Below, piece by piece: positions 24,223-35,269 of a stretch of DNA of 64,000 nt. Each line of letters opens with the position of its first letter. The stretch's first letter is position 1. A program made the translations under genes and the position numbers. The stretch is from positions 400,736 through 464,735 of the forward strand of contig NW_006766892.1 of the NCBI RefSeq assembly GCF_000275845.1. The letters are read 5' to 3'. Below the pieces are notes generated by a model. That model was not told where the DNA came from and made no database searches. It saw only the letters and a list, made by a program, of their open reading frames with translations. This stretch comes from Dichomitus squalens LYAD-421 SS1 (taxonomy: Eukaryota; Basidiomycota; Agaricomycetes; Polyporales; Polyporaceae).

Positions 24223-26856
24223 ATGCTGCCACACGACGACCTTCGCTATCAGCTTCACTCCCTACTGGCCAGCCCCGCTTTTCAACAAATAGCTCCGATA
24301 GTCTTCCTGCTCCTGGTGCCCACACTTGTCATAGTTCTCAACTCACGCCGGCGTTCGATCGCCGCCACCGTCTTCATGGTGTTCGAGTCTCTCGCGGCTG
24401 TATTACCCTGGAACTGGAATGATGCATCACCTAACGGTACTGGCTCCTCGGCAGGCAGGAAGCTACGGCGGAAAGCGCACGGCCGTACTCGCGATGATCA
24501 TGTAGGTCGCGCCTCTGGTCAAGGTACGCCGCGAACACTGTCGCTCGCTCTATCATCACCAAACCCTGGCTCCAGACAGCTCATATGATGCTTCAAGCGA
24601 TGACGGATACTATCCGGGCCTTGTGAATATATCTGGGACGTACTGCTTCATGAATTCGACCCTTCAGGTATCCTTCGCTGGCTCGGTTTTACAGCCAACT
24701 TGCTTCTGACTTGCTCTTGACACGTAGGCTATGGCATCTTTGTCCTATCTACAGCCTCAACTGGAAAAGATACACGCTAGGGCAGAAGCGTTGGATGTCC
24801 CCACTCCGGTGATCGACACCCTGCGAGACCTTGTATACGGTACGTACTCCCCGACTTCTTACGTGTACGCTCCCTGAGTCCGGTGCCGCGCAGCCCTCAA
24901 TAACCCTTCTTCGCATCCGCGTGCAATACGCCCCTTTGACATCATCAATGCACTCTCCCATCATAACTCTGGCAAACACAACTCCTTGTTCTCCTCCCGA
25001 GAACACCAGGACGCACAGGAGCTTTTCCAGCTTCTCTCCGAATGCATCAAGAGCGAGGCAACCGCTGTCGCAAAGGAGATTCGGCGTGATCGTGGACTGG
25101 GCGAATTGACGCAGAAGGACGACCGGGCGAGCCGAGACCTGAGCCAGACTGTTTTCGACGGTCTGACAGCGAACAGGCGCAGCTGCGTCGAATGCGGCTA
25201 CACCGAGGCCGTCATGCACTTCCCCTTCGACAACTGGCAGCTCGCTGTCCCTCGTCTCGTGGTATGTCCCCAATGCTCACTCATTCGTGCGTCTTCCCGC
25301 TGATGTCATGGTAAGGCCGCGTGTCGCCTCGAGGACTGCCTCGACGATTATACGAGGTTAGAGTTGCTCGACGACTGCATTTGCCGCAAGTGCTCTATGC
25401 TCGCAACATACAAACGATTAGAGGAAGAAGCGAACAGGACAACGGAGGCGGCTGCGGCTATCAACGACCCGACTTCCTCCAAGAAGAAGCGGGCACGGGA
25501 TAGCCGAAAGCTGTTGGCGCGGGTGAAGGCAGCTTTAGATGAGGGGCGAATAGAAGAGGATATCAAGGGCGTGAAGATGGAGAAGGTGTGCAGCAGAGCG
25601 TCCACGAAGCAATCCATGATCGCTCGCGTAAGTCTCAAGCTTCATATTACCTGTTCGTAGACCGCGCTCACGCCAATCAGCCCCCACCTGTGCTCGCCCT
25701 TCACCTCAACCGCTCCATGCATTACGGCGGCTATGCCGCCAAGAACAACTGCCGGGTCGTCTTCCCGGAGATCCTCGACCTCACACCCTATACTACCTCC
25801 GGTCAGCTTTCCACTCAACCCTCTGCTCCCATATCTTCCCCTCCCCCACCCATTCCTATTCAGCGTTCCGTGACGCCGACGCCTTCTACTTACGCAGTCC
25901 CCCGCACGCTCTACCGCCTCTCTGCCGTCGTCTGTCACTACGGCCAGCACTCCTTTGGACACTACGTCTGCTTCCGTCGCAAGCCCCGTCCTCCAGCCGC
26001 CGGTGACCGCCGCTACACCCCACCACGACTCCAGTGCGCCATAGGCTGTGATTGCAATCTGTGCGTACAGCAAGGCCCCATACGTGAAGAAGACGGGCAA
26101 AACCCGTCCCGGCCAGGGACAGGGCGGGGGTGGCTGCGGATCAGCGACGACACTGTGCAGGAGTGCGGGATCGAGCGTGTGCTGCAGGAAGGTGCGGGTG
26201 CGTTCATGCTCTACTACGAGCGCGTGCAGCAGCCGCGGTCGGTGGTGTACAACAACGCCCCGCCAAGGGCTTCGGAGGAGACGATCCGGCCGGAGGAGTC
26301 GCACGCGCCTACACCGGAGGTTGCGAGTGAGAAGCCGGCAGAAAAGGAGCACGCGCTCAATGGGGAGGCGGCGAGGAAGCATGAGGGCAGGGATAGGGAG
26401 AGGCCGGAGGAGAGGGAACGGTCGGTCGTCGACCCGAGGGTGGTGCGTCGGGTGTCTGCGTCTGCACATCTGAAGGCGTCGGCATCCCCGTCCACGCAAC
26501 CTCAGTCTCCGTCGCAAGCCCAAGCGCCCCCACCGAAGCCGCCGTCAAAACCTGCAGCCGTCGCGCCGCCCCCACCTATCTCCCGTTCGACGAGCGGCAG
26601 CTCTGCCGTCACGGCCGTGTCGACGTTCAGTACCAAGACGTTAGCGAGCGACGCCTCCGCGCCGAACGGGCACGCACATTCCTCCCACCCTCGAGACAAA
26701 CACGGCTCCAACGGCTCCGCGGACCCGAGCAGTCCTCAGCGTCCGTCGATGCCCCCATCGTCGCCGTCGAAGCTGAGGAAGTCGAGGCGGTCAGTCTCTC
26801 AGGCGGATGGGAACCCCACGTCATCCCCGACGACGTCTACACCTCTGCGTACATAG
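24223..26856 (+). CDS. Membrane-tethered ubiquitin-specific protease (USP family)
   Basis: Cysteine deubiquitinase of peptidase family C19. Near the N-terminus, residues ~20-45 (QQIAPIVFLLLVPTLVIVL) form one membrane helix, as in yeast Ubp1 and USP30, suggesting tethering to ER or mitochondria. The Cys box is GLVNISGTYCFMNSTLQ, one residue longer than the usual GLxNxGNTCYMNS box (see findings). The QDAQELF motif, a zinc-finger-like CVEC...CICRKC pair and the His box YRLSAVVCHYGQHSFGHYVC are present; the domain closes with FMLYYERV. About 200 disordered Pro/Ser-rich residues follow. Introns interrupt near 24524 and right after the Cys box. The ATG at 24223 is the first in frame after a stop at 24115. 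The promoter gap to the divergent tRNA is only 136 bp. Confidence 0.88.
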
Positions 26857-27038
26857 TATGTCTGGCTTCGGTATCGGATGTACACTTATTAGCTTACACT
26901 ATACATCTTTCCCTCACACATTGTACACCGCTGAAGTCTCTGTGTGTACTTTTCACGCAGTCGGCATAGCCAGCCATCGGCTTGCAGGCTCCAAGTGGAC
27001 CCACCTCGCGTGCATGATAGCTCCCCTCTCGCCTTGAA
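26857..27038. other. 3' flank of the ubiquitin protease gene
   Basis: Expected 3' UTR; nothing else recognised before the inverted repeat. Confidence 0.4.
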
Positions 27039-27441
27039 GCGCTTTTCAAATCACCTGTGTCCGACACTCACTGATGCCTCCCTTGGGAACCTGCGACCGA
27101 CCATATCTCCTCATCCGCTGCACTGATTCACCCGCTTCTTGCGGCTTCCTACTCTTTGGGCCTCCCCGCACATGCGCATATCAAATCCGTAGCGGGGCCC
27201 GGGCTTCAACACCCTTGTTGCGCCAGACCCAATCTGCATCTCGCGCACTGGGGCCCCTAAACGCCACCTCTGGATACGAATTCGATATGCGCATGTGCGG
27301 AAGGGCCAAAAGAGTAGGAAACTGCAAGAAGCGAGTGAATATGTGCAGCGGATGAGGAGATATAGTCTGTTGAAGGTTGGGAGGCATCAGTGAGTGTCGG
27401 ACGCAGGTGTGGCGCCCAAGCGACAAGTGATTTGAAAAGCG
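27039..27441. repeat. Imperfect inverted repeat with ~150-165-bp arms
   Basis: The left arm 27039-27190 and right arm 27276-27441 are reverse complements with scattered substitutions and small indels. Shared blocks include GCGCTTTTCAAATCAC at the outer ends, TCCGACACTCACTGATGCCTC, TATCTCCTCATCCGCTGCAC, TTCCTACTCTTT and CGCACATGCGCATATC. The loop is about 85 bp. It could be an old foldback element or MITE. It lies 3' of the ubiquitin protease gene, so read-through transcripts could form double-stranded RNA. Confidence 0.88.
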
Positions 27442-27785
27442 CGGTAGGATTTTGCAGGAGCGCCAAACACGATTGCGGTTCCATGAAGCGATGATAGTAA
27501 CGCGTGTATCTACATACATATGTGGGGGCGCACGAGAGCCGTAAGAGAATAGCAACGAACCCCATCCTAGCTAGCTATGTCACAGGACGCACTTGGATCC
27601 AAGAACTACATCTACAATGTGACATGCCCGCTGGGGACATGACGAGAGGACGACGTGAGAGGCAGCTAGCAATGGACAATGATTTCGTGCGATCGTCAAT
27701 GGTTCATAGAAAGGTTCCTGATGTGCGCCGACCCTGGTGCCGCGGCGACAAGATAATACAATGCGAGCGATGGAGGCGAGGACGA

Positions 27786-28320
27786 TCACCAGTAGATGGT
27801 GCGCTCGATCGTACGCTTGCGCTGCGGGCTGGGGAGGTACGAGACCGTGCGGCGGACACGCGTCACCGTGGGGTACCTACGGAGATGACGGGAATCAGTG
27901 TCAGGAACCTCCTGGCGACCGCTGCTTCGGTGCTCGAGGACGTACCATGCGTGGTAGACTTCGCCGGGCTCGAGCTGGACCTCGACGATCTGACGGCCCT
28001 GAGAACGGACACGGCGTTAGCGGCGTCCACAAATGCTTGCACGCGCTCACGGTGGGGCGGGCGTCGGGACGGGGAAGATGGAGGGGGAGGGAGGAAGGTG
28101 AGAAGGGACGTACAGCATAGTCGATGTGCGAGCCTATGACAAGGCCCTCTTTCCTCCCAGACTGGTGAGAGACGGCGACGATGTCACCGGGCTGCCCGGG
28201 CGTGCACAATAGGCATCATAAAGTAGACGTGAAGAGAATAATAGGTGAGATGAAGGTATCCCATGATCGAACCTGCAGATGAGAACGCACCACGATGTCG
28301 TCGCTGTATGAGGAAGACAT
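27786..28320 (-). CDS. Small four-exon protein of unknown function (89 aa)
   Basis: Exons 28320-28273, 28191-28114, 27998-27946 and 27876-27786 join in frame with GT-AG borders. The protein starts MSSSYSDDIVVRSHLQ, continues PGDIVAVSHQSGRKEGLVIG, then GRQIVEVQLEPGEVYHAW, and ends in a basic tail with SYLPSPQRKRTIERTIYW. It is rich in beta-strand-like segments and could be a small SH3-like barrel, but this is a guess. Four exons in 90 codons keeping one frame argues for a real gene. I recognise no family. It sits next to the long inverted repeat. Confidence 0.6.
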
Positions 28321-29324
28321 GGTACGAATATATCACTTCAAGGAGCTTTACTACTAAAGCGAGTGGGAGGGGTGCGCGAGCTGCGACGAGGGGCGGGGTG
28401 AGCACGAGGGTGGGAGTGCTGGTGAGGACCGAGGCGACGGAGGGCTTGGAAGCAACGGGGTCGACGACGGTGCGGACGACGGCGGGCAACAGAGATCACT
28501 GGAGTCTTGAGGTCAGTGGGGATGAGGAGAAGGAAAATGCGGCGGAAATTGGGGGAGCTTATATACGAGATTAGATGGCCGGCTCGTTCGCTTGGCCGCG
28601 CGAGGCAGCCATGAGGCGTGCCCTGAGCACTGCGTCCGTGCGCACGTCGCATGCCCGCGCATCCCGCAGGTGCGTTATATTCCTCGCTATTGTCCCTTGT
28701 ATCCTCTGGCGCGCTCGCACACTCATACCGCTCATGCGTTGTACGTCCGCCGCCGATGTTCTGCTCGCGTCTGGCAGTTTCGATGCATGGTGCGCAGACG
28801 CGAAGGTTTTCCCGAGCAGCGGGTGGGCGGAGCGGGAGGAGGACTTTGTTTGTGCATGACGAGGTGTACAAACGCTAACGGGCTCGGCGCGCGCCCCGCG
28901 CGGTGCCCTGGGAGGAGTTGATCAGAAAACGTTCCGTGGCGTCTACAAACAAACAGTGTCGGGAACGATTCTGCGATGGCAGGGAGTACATCCGTCATAG
29001 CACGCACCGAAACCGCACGGCATCAGTCCGCCCTTGCCTCGACGTGCGCAGGGCGATGATCAAGAAGAGTCGGATGACGGATGCGGAGGTGAGTTTGTGG
29101 GATTACAGCCATGTCACTGGCCGGGAGCAGCGAAAGACAGCGAGAACGAGAACACCGTTTGCATCGTGGTTCGGTGAAGACCTATGCAAGAGCACTTCGA
29201 AAGCATGTGCGTATGCAAGTGGATCAGGCATGGCATCCACGTTGTAGATGCCGCAAAAGGGCTGTAAAAGTAGTACAGATGGATTACCTCCTGACACGAG
29301 CAATGTACGGATCATGGGCTATAA
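28321..29324. other. Intergenic, no gene seen
   Basis: About 1 kb between the small four-exon gene and the MITE-like element. Overlapping frames on both strands (28340-28870) are Arg/Ala/Pro-rich, the usual shadow of GC-rich DNA, with no splice-supported gene. Confidence 0.4.
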
Positions 29325-29741
29325 TGGACGACTTTCCATAAGGATTTACGGCTCTACGGACGTCCGTAGATTTCTAGGCGGGGTTTGAAACAGTCTGTGG
29401 ATCTTGGGCGCTAAACAGGCGGCATGTTCTGCTCATCATCAGCACGTGACTGGAGTGGCTTATGTCATGTCTGTATTTGGCATGCAGTTCGCTTTGTCAT
29501 GATGGCTCCTTCCTTTCTCGTGGTCACGGCACCGTATGCCGAGGTCTACGGACTGTCTACGGCCTGTTAGAGATTTAGAAAGGGGGGTCGGACCCCCCTC
29601 CTAGATTTTGACGTCCGTATCCTAAATTTCATCAGCGGAGTTCAGATCTGGTGTCGGCAACACTGCCCCTTGCCCAAATCGGTCTGTTTAGAGATTTACG
29701 GACGTCCGTAGAGCCGTAGATAGCTTATGGAAAGTCATCCA
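29325..29741. mobile_element. MITE-like element with ~50-bp terminal inverted repeats
   Basis: The ends 29325-29377 and 29689-29741 are inverted copies with few mismatches. From outside in they read TGGAYGACTTTCCATAAG, then TACGGCTCTACGGACGTCCG; the latter contains a perfect ACGGACGTCCGT palindrome. The 417-bp body has no ORF and holds a 9-bp-stem hairpin at 29581-29599 (AGGGGGGTC-G-GACCCCCCT). Target-site duplication is unclear. The layout fits a non-autonomous DNA transposon. Its right end lies 100 bp from the left border of the tandem duplication. Confidence 0.85.
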
Positions 29742-29856
29742 ATCTAGCGCTACAGCGACGTCTATGCAGACGTCGTATTCGCCACGCGAGAACAACATGT
29801 TCTTCTCCGCGCTCTCCTCTGCCCAACGCCCTACCGGGCATCAGCCCGTGCTGGCA

Positions 29857-31337
29857 CTATCGTCCTCGGATAGCGTTCATCACGTCTCTGAACATGTCCC
29901 TCAATCGTACAGGACCTCCACCCGGACCGGCCGCCCCTCCTCCACCTACCTCTTCCTCCTCTCCACCGAACCCAGGTCTTCTGTTTGTCCTCCCGTTCAA
30001 AGCCTGCCGCGCCCTCTCCTCCAGCCCCCTCAAGATATCCTCACCAGCCTCCTGGTACACCCTCTCCAGCTCCGCGCTGCGCATGTAGTACGCCCTCCGG
30101 ACCGCATACGGCGCAAGCCCATTATACTTCCGCACGAGCGCGTTCACCTCCTCGAGCGCCGTCTCGTGGTACCCGCGCTCTTTCTCCTCCCACCCCTCGT
30201 CGCGCATGGCCGCGACGTCCGCGAGCGTGAGCTTGGGCAGGAGCTCCGCGGGGTGCGTGTGCGTCAGCGTGCGGAGCGCGCGCCGCGTCCACGACTGCTT
30301 GACGACCTCGCGGAACGTGCGCACGGCGGTCTCGAGCTCGCCTTGGACCTCGACCCAGGGCGGGGCGGCACCCTGGCGCTGGACGATGCGGTTCATGAGG
30401 AACTCTTCGCGGCCGATGAACGGGTTCTTGTCTTCCGTGGTGCGCGCGATGGGTGCGCCGCGGCCCTTGATGTTCTTGAAGTGCCCGGCCTGGCGGGCTC
30501 TCTGCATAGTCACCGTTGGCTTCAAACTGCTGCGTGAAACTGCGGGATGACGATAGCGCGCACCTCTATTCGGTCTTCGACCAGGTTGGCCCAGCCCTTG
30601 AGCGAGACAGGGTTCGGCCGCCTGAACTGGTCTGCGGCGCTGCCCTTGATACCCAGACGGTAGTCCAGGGTGGACTCTCTCGCCTGCGACAGCCTCATGC
30701 CCTGCTGCAACCGTTTCCGTTTCTCCATCTCCTTCCTCTTGGCCTTGTCGTCCAAGGGCAGAGGCGAAGAGGCAGGCTTGGGCGGAGGGATACTCCCATA
30801 GCGGACGCTGGACGTCGCATGAGACGGGACGGTGAACGTCGTATGCCACGGCTGGTGTCCGGGGATACCAGGCAGTATGGGCTCGCCGGGAACATATGTG
30901 CGCACAGGAGCCTCCTCCTGCGTACTCGAGCTTGTTACAGAAGAGTCGCCCCTCGCAACCTCGTGGGGCGCATCCTGAGTGCGCACCTGCGGTGGAGCCT
31001 TCTTCAGCTTATCGTCGGCCGTCCTGATAGGTCCCCCTCGCAGAGGCTTATACTTGTCGACGAGCATGCGGAGGACAGCATGCTCCATCGGCTCTTCCCC
31101 CGTCCAGTTCTCATGCTGGGACTCTAGCCTCTGGGCGAGTGATGATTTACGGAGGGCTTCCTCCTCCGCTGCCTCCTCCCGAGCAGCATCTTCGAAAAGC
31201 TTGGCACTAGCAGTTCGATCCGGCTCAGTAGGCGGTGTAGAAGAGTTCTGGGAATATCTGCGTAGCTGGTGGCGACATTCCAGAGAGATAGATGCGATAC
31301 AAGGACGCAGAGAAGACAGACGGGAGACCGAGCTCAT
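29857..31337 (-). CDS. DnaJC28-domain (DUF1992) protein, probably mitochondrial, left copy
   Basis: Two exons (31337-30564, 30501-29857) encode 472 residues. The N-terminus is Arg/Ser-rich without acids (MSSVSRLSSLRPCIASIS, later QLRRYSQ), a plausible mitochondrial targeting signal. Residues ~240-330 hold the conserved domain of DnaJ homologue subfamily C member 28: a helix ending WANLVEDRIE, then GHFKNIKGRGAPI, KNPFIGREEFLMNRIVQRQG and APPWVEVQGELE. No J-domain (HPD motif) is visible. The molecular role of this domain is unknown. The C-terminus is Gly-rich and ends FRDVMNAIRGR. The duplicate at 36895-38377 has identical exon lengths. Start at 31337 is chosen because both copies share it. Confidence 0.88.
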
Positions 31338-31743
31338 GCAAGTCCGCAGGTAAAGATCCAGTCCCCACACAGGCGTCCAACAGGAGTGGATGATTAAGGG
31401 TCCGCGATCACGTGGGGGTGTCTGGGCGTCCAAGCATCGCGCAGACGACCCGCTCTATGTATGGGTCTCAACGTTTGCCTCTGCACAATCCGCTGTGACT
31501 GACTAACTTATCTTGCAGCAGATACTCAGGCATGAGGAGCACCAAAGGAGTCGTTTGCGGGGCGAAGGGGACGCATTGACCAACCGCTTGTAAGCGCAAC
31601 CGCCTCAAAGCACAATGCGCATTCCCGCTTTGGCCGCATGAACCATGACATAAAACATATCGCGCGTCCAGCTGTACTTCTCTACCTTTCTGTCTCCTCA
31701 TCTATCTGGCTCAAACTCAACCACCCGTCCTCTGCTCCCGCTC

Positions 31744-33462
31744 ATGAACGACTTCGACAAAATCAAGGACGACGCCGTTCCGTCCAATGGGCTGTCAAAC
31801 GACATCATCATCAGGTCTTCCGACAAGGTCGACTTTGTCATTCAAAGGAAGCTCCTCTCTGAGGCGTCACCCATTCTGAGGGACATGCTGCGCATGTCTC
31901 AGCCACCGCCATATTCCGCGGAACCCCAAGACGAAATAGTCGGTAGTCCTCCTGTGCTCGCCCTCCCCGAGGACGGCGCAACTATCAGTGCGCTCTTGCA
32001 GTTTCATACACATGGTCTCGACAAAGACGGCCCCACCCTATCGAAGGTGCGGTCCATCCTGGAGGCCGCTCGGAGATACCGGATGTATGGCGTTGTTGCC
32101 GCCTTCAGACCTCGCCTTGTCGAACTGGGAAAATTGCGCACAGATGCTCTCTCTGCATTCGCCATCGCGTGCTCTCTCGGCCTTGATGAAGAAGCGGAGA
32201 CCTTGGCTCCCCTCGCATACGAGCTCCGTGGGAGATACGTTCCGGAGCTTGGTGATATGTCGGCAGGCGTTTACTATCGGCTTAACCACTACGATCCCCG
32301 GCTCGCCCGGGAACGTGTTGGCAAGACCGACAAACGGGAGCTGTCGGTGGTTAGCTCACTCATCATCCCGCCACCCCCGCACAAATCCAAATCAGCCTCG
32401 CCACAGTCGCAGGACGTGGAGCCCCTGCCGCGAGATCTGTTCGATTCCCCAACGGCAGACTTCGTCCTGCACTGCTTAGACGGGGTCACGCTCCGTGTCC
32501 ATTCCACCATACTATCTTTCGCTTCCCCAGTTCTCGCCAAGCTCATCGCTGATCACGCGGCTACAGCGTCGGGTCAAACCAATTACAGACCAGCGGAGCT
32601 GCACGAAGACGGACACATCCTAGGGAAAGTCCTCGAGTATGTCTACCCATGCCCTCAGCCAGCCCCGCCCGCTTCCCTGGAAAGACTTAAGACGCTCCTG
32701 GAAGCCGCGCACAAGTACCAGCTCGACGCGGCACTCGCCGCCCTCCGCACTTCCCTCCCCTCCTTCATCACAACGACCCCGAGCGCCGAGCACCCAGACG
32801 CGATCCGCACTACGCTCCGCGTCTTCGCGCTCGCCAGCCGATACGGCTTCAAAGACGAGCGCATAGCGGCTACTTGTGCGCTCTTGCGTATACGTCACGA
32901 CAAGCTGTGCGATGTGTACGCCGAGGAGCTCGAGGAGCTCCCCGCGTCGACGTACTTCCACCTGCTTGCGTTCCACCGCAAGTCCGGGGAGGTCGCGTTC
33001 CGCCATCTCCTCAACCATGCGCTCCTCCAGACGGGTCTGTACTCGAAGCACATCCCAGACGCAATGCGTGACATGTACGAGGAGATCCAGTGGAAGCTCG
33101 ACGGCGCGCACCTGGCGAAGAAGCACGGGTACAAGTGCTACACCGTGCTCCGAGAACGCGACGACCCCGCCTGGCACCAGTTCCGCAAGAAGAGCGTGCC
33201 CAGTTGGTGGTTGATGTACGTGTATCGGGTCGCGGTGCTCTTGAGGGACAGGCCGCTAGAGACGAATATCGCTACGGACCGCATAGCCGTCCAGGACGCG
33301 ATCACGACCATGTCGGCCTGCAGCGAGTGCAGGGAACACCACTTACCTCGATTCCTTGCCTACGCGCAGGGCTTGGAGAAGTCGATCCAATGCGCCCATG
33401 GGACATTGACGACTTGGTGGGACGATGTCGAAGCGGGAGCGGTAGCAAAGGCTTCGTGGTGA
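31744..33462 (+). CDS. Double BTB/POZ domain protein
   Basis: Intronless gene of 572 residues. Two BTB-like modules: the first from residue ~18 (NDIIIRSSDKVDFVIQRKLL, then SPILRDMLRM), the second from ~235 (TADFVLHCLDGVTLRVHSTI, then SPVLAKLI). Each is followed by the alpha-helical EAARRYRMYG/EAAHKYQLDA-type linker and C-terminal helices typical of the basidiomycete BTB expansion. BTB domains mediate dimerisation and can recruit substrates to cullin-3 ligases; here no effector domain is present and partners are unknown. The C-terminal region has Cys/His-rich SACSECREHHLPRF. In the right-hand copy of the duplicated block all but the last ~120 bp of this gene is missing. Confidence 0.88.
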   Translation: MNDFDKIKDDAVPSNGLSNDIIIRSSDKVDFVIQRKLLSEASPILRDMLRMSQPPPYSAEPQDEIVGSPPVLALPEDGATISALLQFHTHGLDKDGPTLSKVRSILEAARRYRMYGVVAAFRPRLVELGKLRTDALSAFAIACSLGLDEEAETLAPLAYELRGRYVPELGDMSAGVYYRLNHYDPRLARERVGKTDKRELSVVSSLIIPPPPHKSKSASPQSQDVEPLPRDLFDSPTADFVLHCLDGVTLRVHSTILSFASPVLAKLIADHAATASGQTNYRPAELHEDGHILGKVLEYVYPCPQPAPPASLERLKTLLEAAHKYQLDAALAALRTSLPSFITTTPSAEHPDAIRTTLRVFALASRYGFKDERIAATCALLRIRHDKLCDVYAEELEELPASTYFHLLAFHRKSGEVAFRHLLNHALLQTGLYSKHIPDAMRDMYEEIQWKLDGAHLAKKHGYKCYTVLRERDDPAWHQFRKKSVPSWWLMYVYRVAVLLRDRPLETNIATDRIAVQDAITTMSACSECREHHLPRFLAYAQGLEKSIQCAHGTLTTWWDDVEAGAVAKASW

Positions 33463-33604
33463 TAGCGGGACTCACACGGCGCACGCATGTGAGGGCAGGG
33501 AACTTCATCAACGGAGCGGCAACATAAGAAAATGAGAAACACTAGGAAGTGTGATTCCAAACCTGCCAAGCAATATGCTAACCCGCGGAACTCAATCCCA
33601 TTCA

Positions 33605-35269
33605 TCACTGTGTGTCATTATCATCCCCTGGAAACGATATCTGGGCTCCCAGAGAGTCGATGAATCCGTTGATGTCTGCTGACGTGCTTCGGGGCTGGAA
33701 CTCGAGTTCTCCTACTGATACCATATGGGAAGAGGGTTGGTTCGTATTCTTGACTCTCTGCAGATTGATGAGGAACCTCGAGGTCAAGATGGAGGTCAAG
33801 CTGTGGAGAATTCGAATAGAACTGCTAAGTTTCTAATATCACAATCGCTCAGAGAAACAGCACGTACGGTTCCTCAAACAGGGGTATGACGCTTGTTATG
33901 TTAATTGCATCGGTGGTAAGCTGCCTGAAGTCAGAAAAAGACCGCATGATTCCCTGGGCTCAGCTCACCGAAGTCAGAGTGAATGTGACGTGTAGAATGT
34001 TCAGAATGACCAGGGTCCTGTCGTTGTATTATGAAGAGCACCGGAGAACTGTGGACGAATTTGTTCACTCACAGGAAGTATGAGGTTCCTATTGCACCAG
34101 CGCAAGAATGGCATGTGAGTGCAGGAGACATGTCATGCTTGATCGGACCACGCACCATCGCGAAGAAGAGTGCCTGAAAAAGTCTGTACACCAGCTGTAT
34201 CGCTGACCCGAGACATCCTTACGGTCTCATGCGTACGATACCACGTCACGCATAGCACCAATAGGTCGGCTCCAATGAGACTGAATCGTGATAACTCGGT
34301 TACTAAGGTTGTTAAGTGTCAGGTAGAGCGGCTTAATAGGAAAGCCTTTTGACCTACACCTGCGATCTCGACGTCAGGTATATATTCTTGCATGCGAGAC
34401 AGTGAGCGCCTTTACCTTATGTCCATACTGTCCGATAGCGTGCTCAGGACCACAAAGCCCTGCACTGGATCATTTACGTAGGTCGTGAAATGTAGATTGG
34501 CCTACGGAAGAATTTCAGCCACAAGGCTCGACCATCCACAGCAGATCACCCGTGAGGTACTCACCACCATATTCACGACCAGAGGCACTGAGGAGAGGGT
34601 AAACACAACTGCTGAGACCAGTAGTTGGTACTGTCCCGCGTACAAGGCATACGTTCTGAGAGCTGAGAATGCTGCATGAAAGAAATCCTGCTTAGGCCTT
34701 GCGCGTCTGCAGCAGAGTAACCCAAGTCACATACTGGCCCAGGGAAGGTACTGCAAAGCCAGGAGCACATTATATGCAATATCCTCTGTGACTGCGCTAA
34801 AGGCCCGTCAGGATACAGGAGCTCTTCGTCTTGATCAGAAAGACTGTACCTCTGCAAGACTATCTGAGCATAGCTCGCAGCAATGTGGTGAGGGATAACA
34901 TACCTGGAATCCCGGAGGACGTGGAACCCAGCCTAGGATCTGTACCGAAAGCGGGATGTATCGGTTGAGTAGGAACAGTATGGAAGCTCCGTTGACTCGG
35001 TGTGGCATCCAGAAAAGCGTAATTTCGCTGTCGGAAGTCAAGAGGTAATCGTACACAAATACCGCTGGATAGCGTATGCGAGTCCGCTGGTGAAAAAAGT
35101 TCGCGCTGCAGACGTGATCGACAAGAAACGCACTGAGAGCGGCAATGGCGCAATAATTGTAAACGTCGTTCGCACTGAGCACTGATATTAGATACTATAT
35201 GCATGCGTCCGAAGCTCAGACATACCTCGCATCGGCTATGATGGCCTGGACGTCTGAGGCGTCAGACAT
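33605..35269 (-). CDS. DUF6533-family membrane protein, left copy
   Basis: Start ATG at 35269 opens SDASDVQAIIADAR, followed by short exons giving NDVYNYCAIAALSAFLVDH, then the signature VFVYDYLLTSDSEITLFWM and ILFLLNRYIPLSVQILGWV. Near 34600-34700 a further exon gives AAFSALRTYALYAGQYQ and SAVVFTLSSVPLVVNMV, a family hallmark. The last exon ends RFLINLQRVKNTNQ and a Ser-rich tail stopping at 33605. Intermediate exons are partly unresolved and subtle breaks cannot be excluded. The paralogue at 39485-41167 has the same layout with many substitutions, so the two have been diverging for some time. Confidence 0.65.

Noticed and set aside
25642..26523. 293-codon minus-strand frame opposite the ubiquitin protease
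   Set aside because: Antisense shadow of a conserved catalytic exon; Arg/Val-rich with no motif.
29764..30537. Plus-strand frames over the DnaJC28 genes (also 36802-37590)
   Set aside because: They exist in both copies only because the sense gene is duplicated; antisense composition and no start context.
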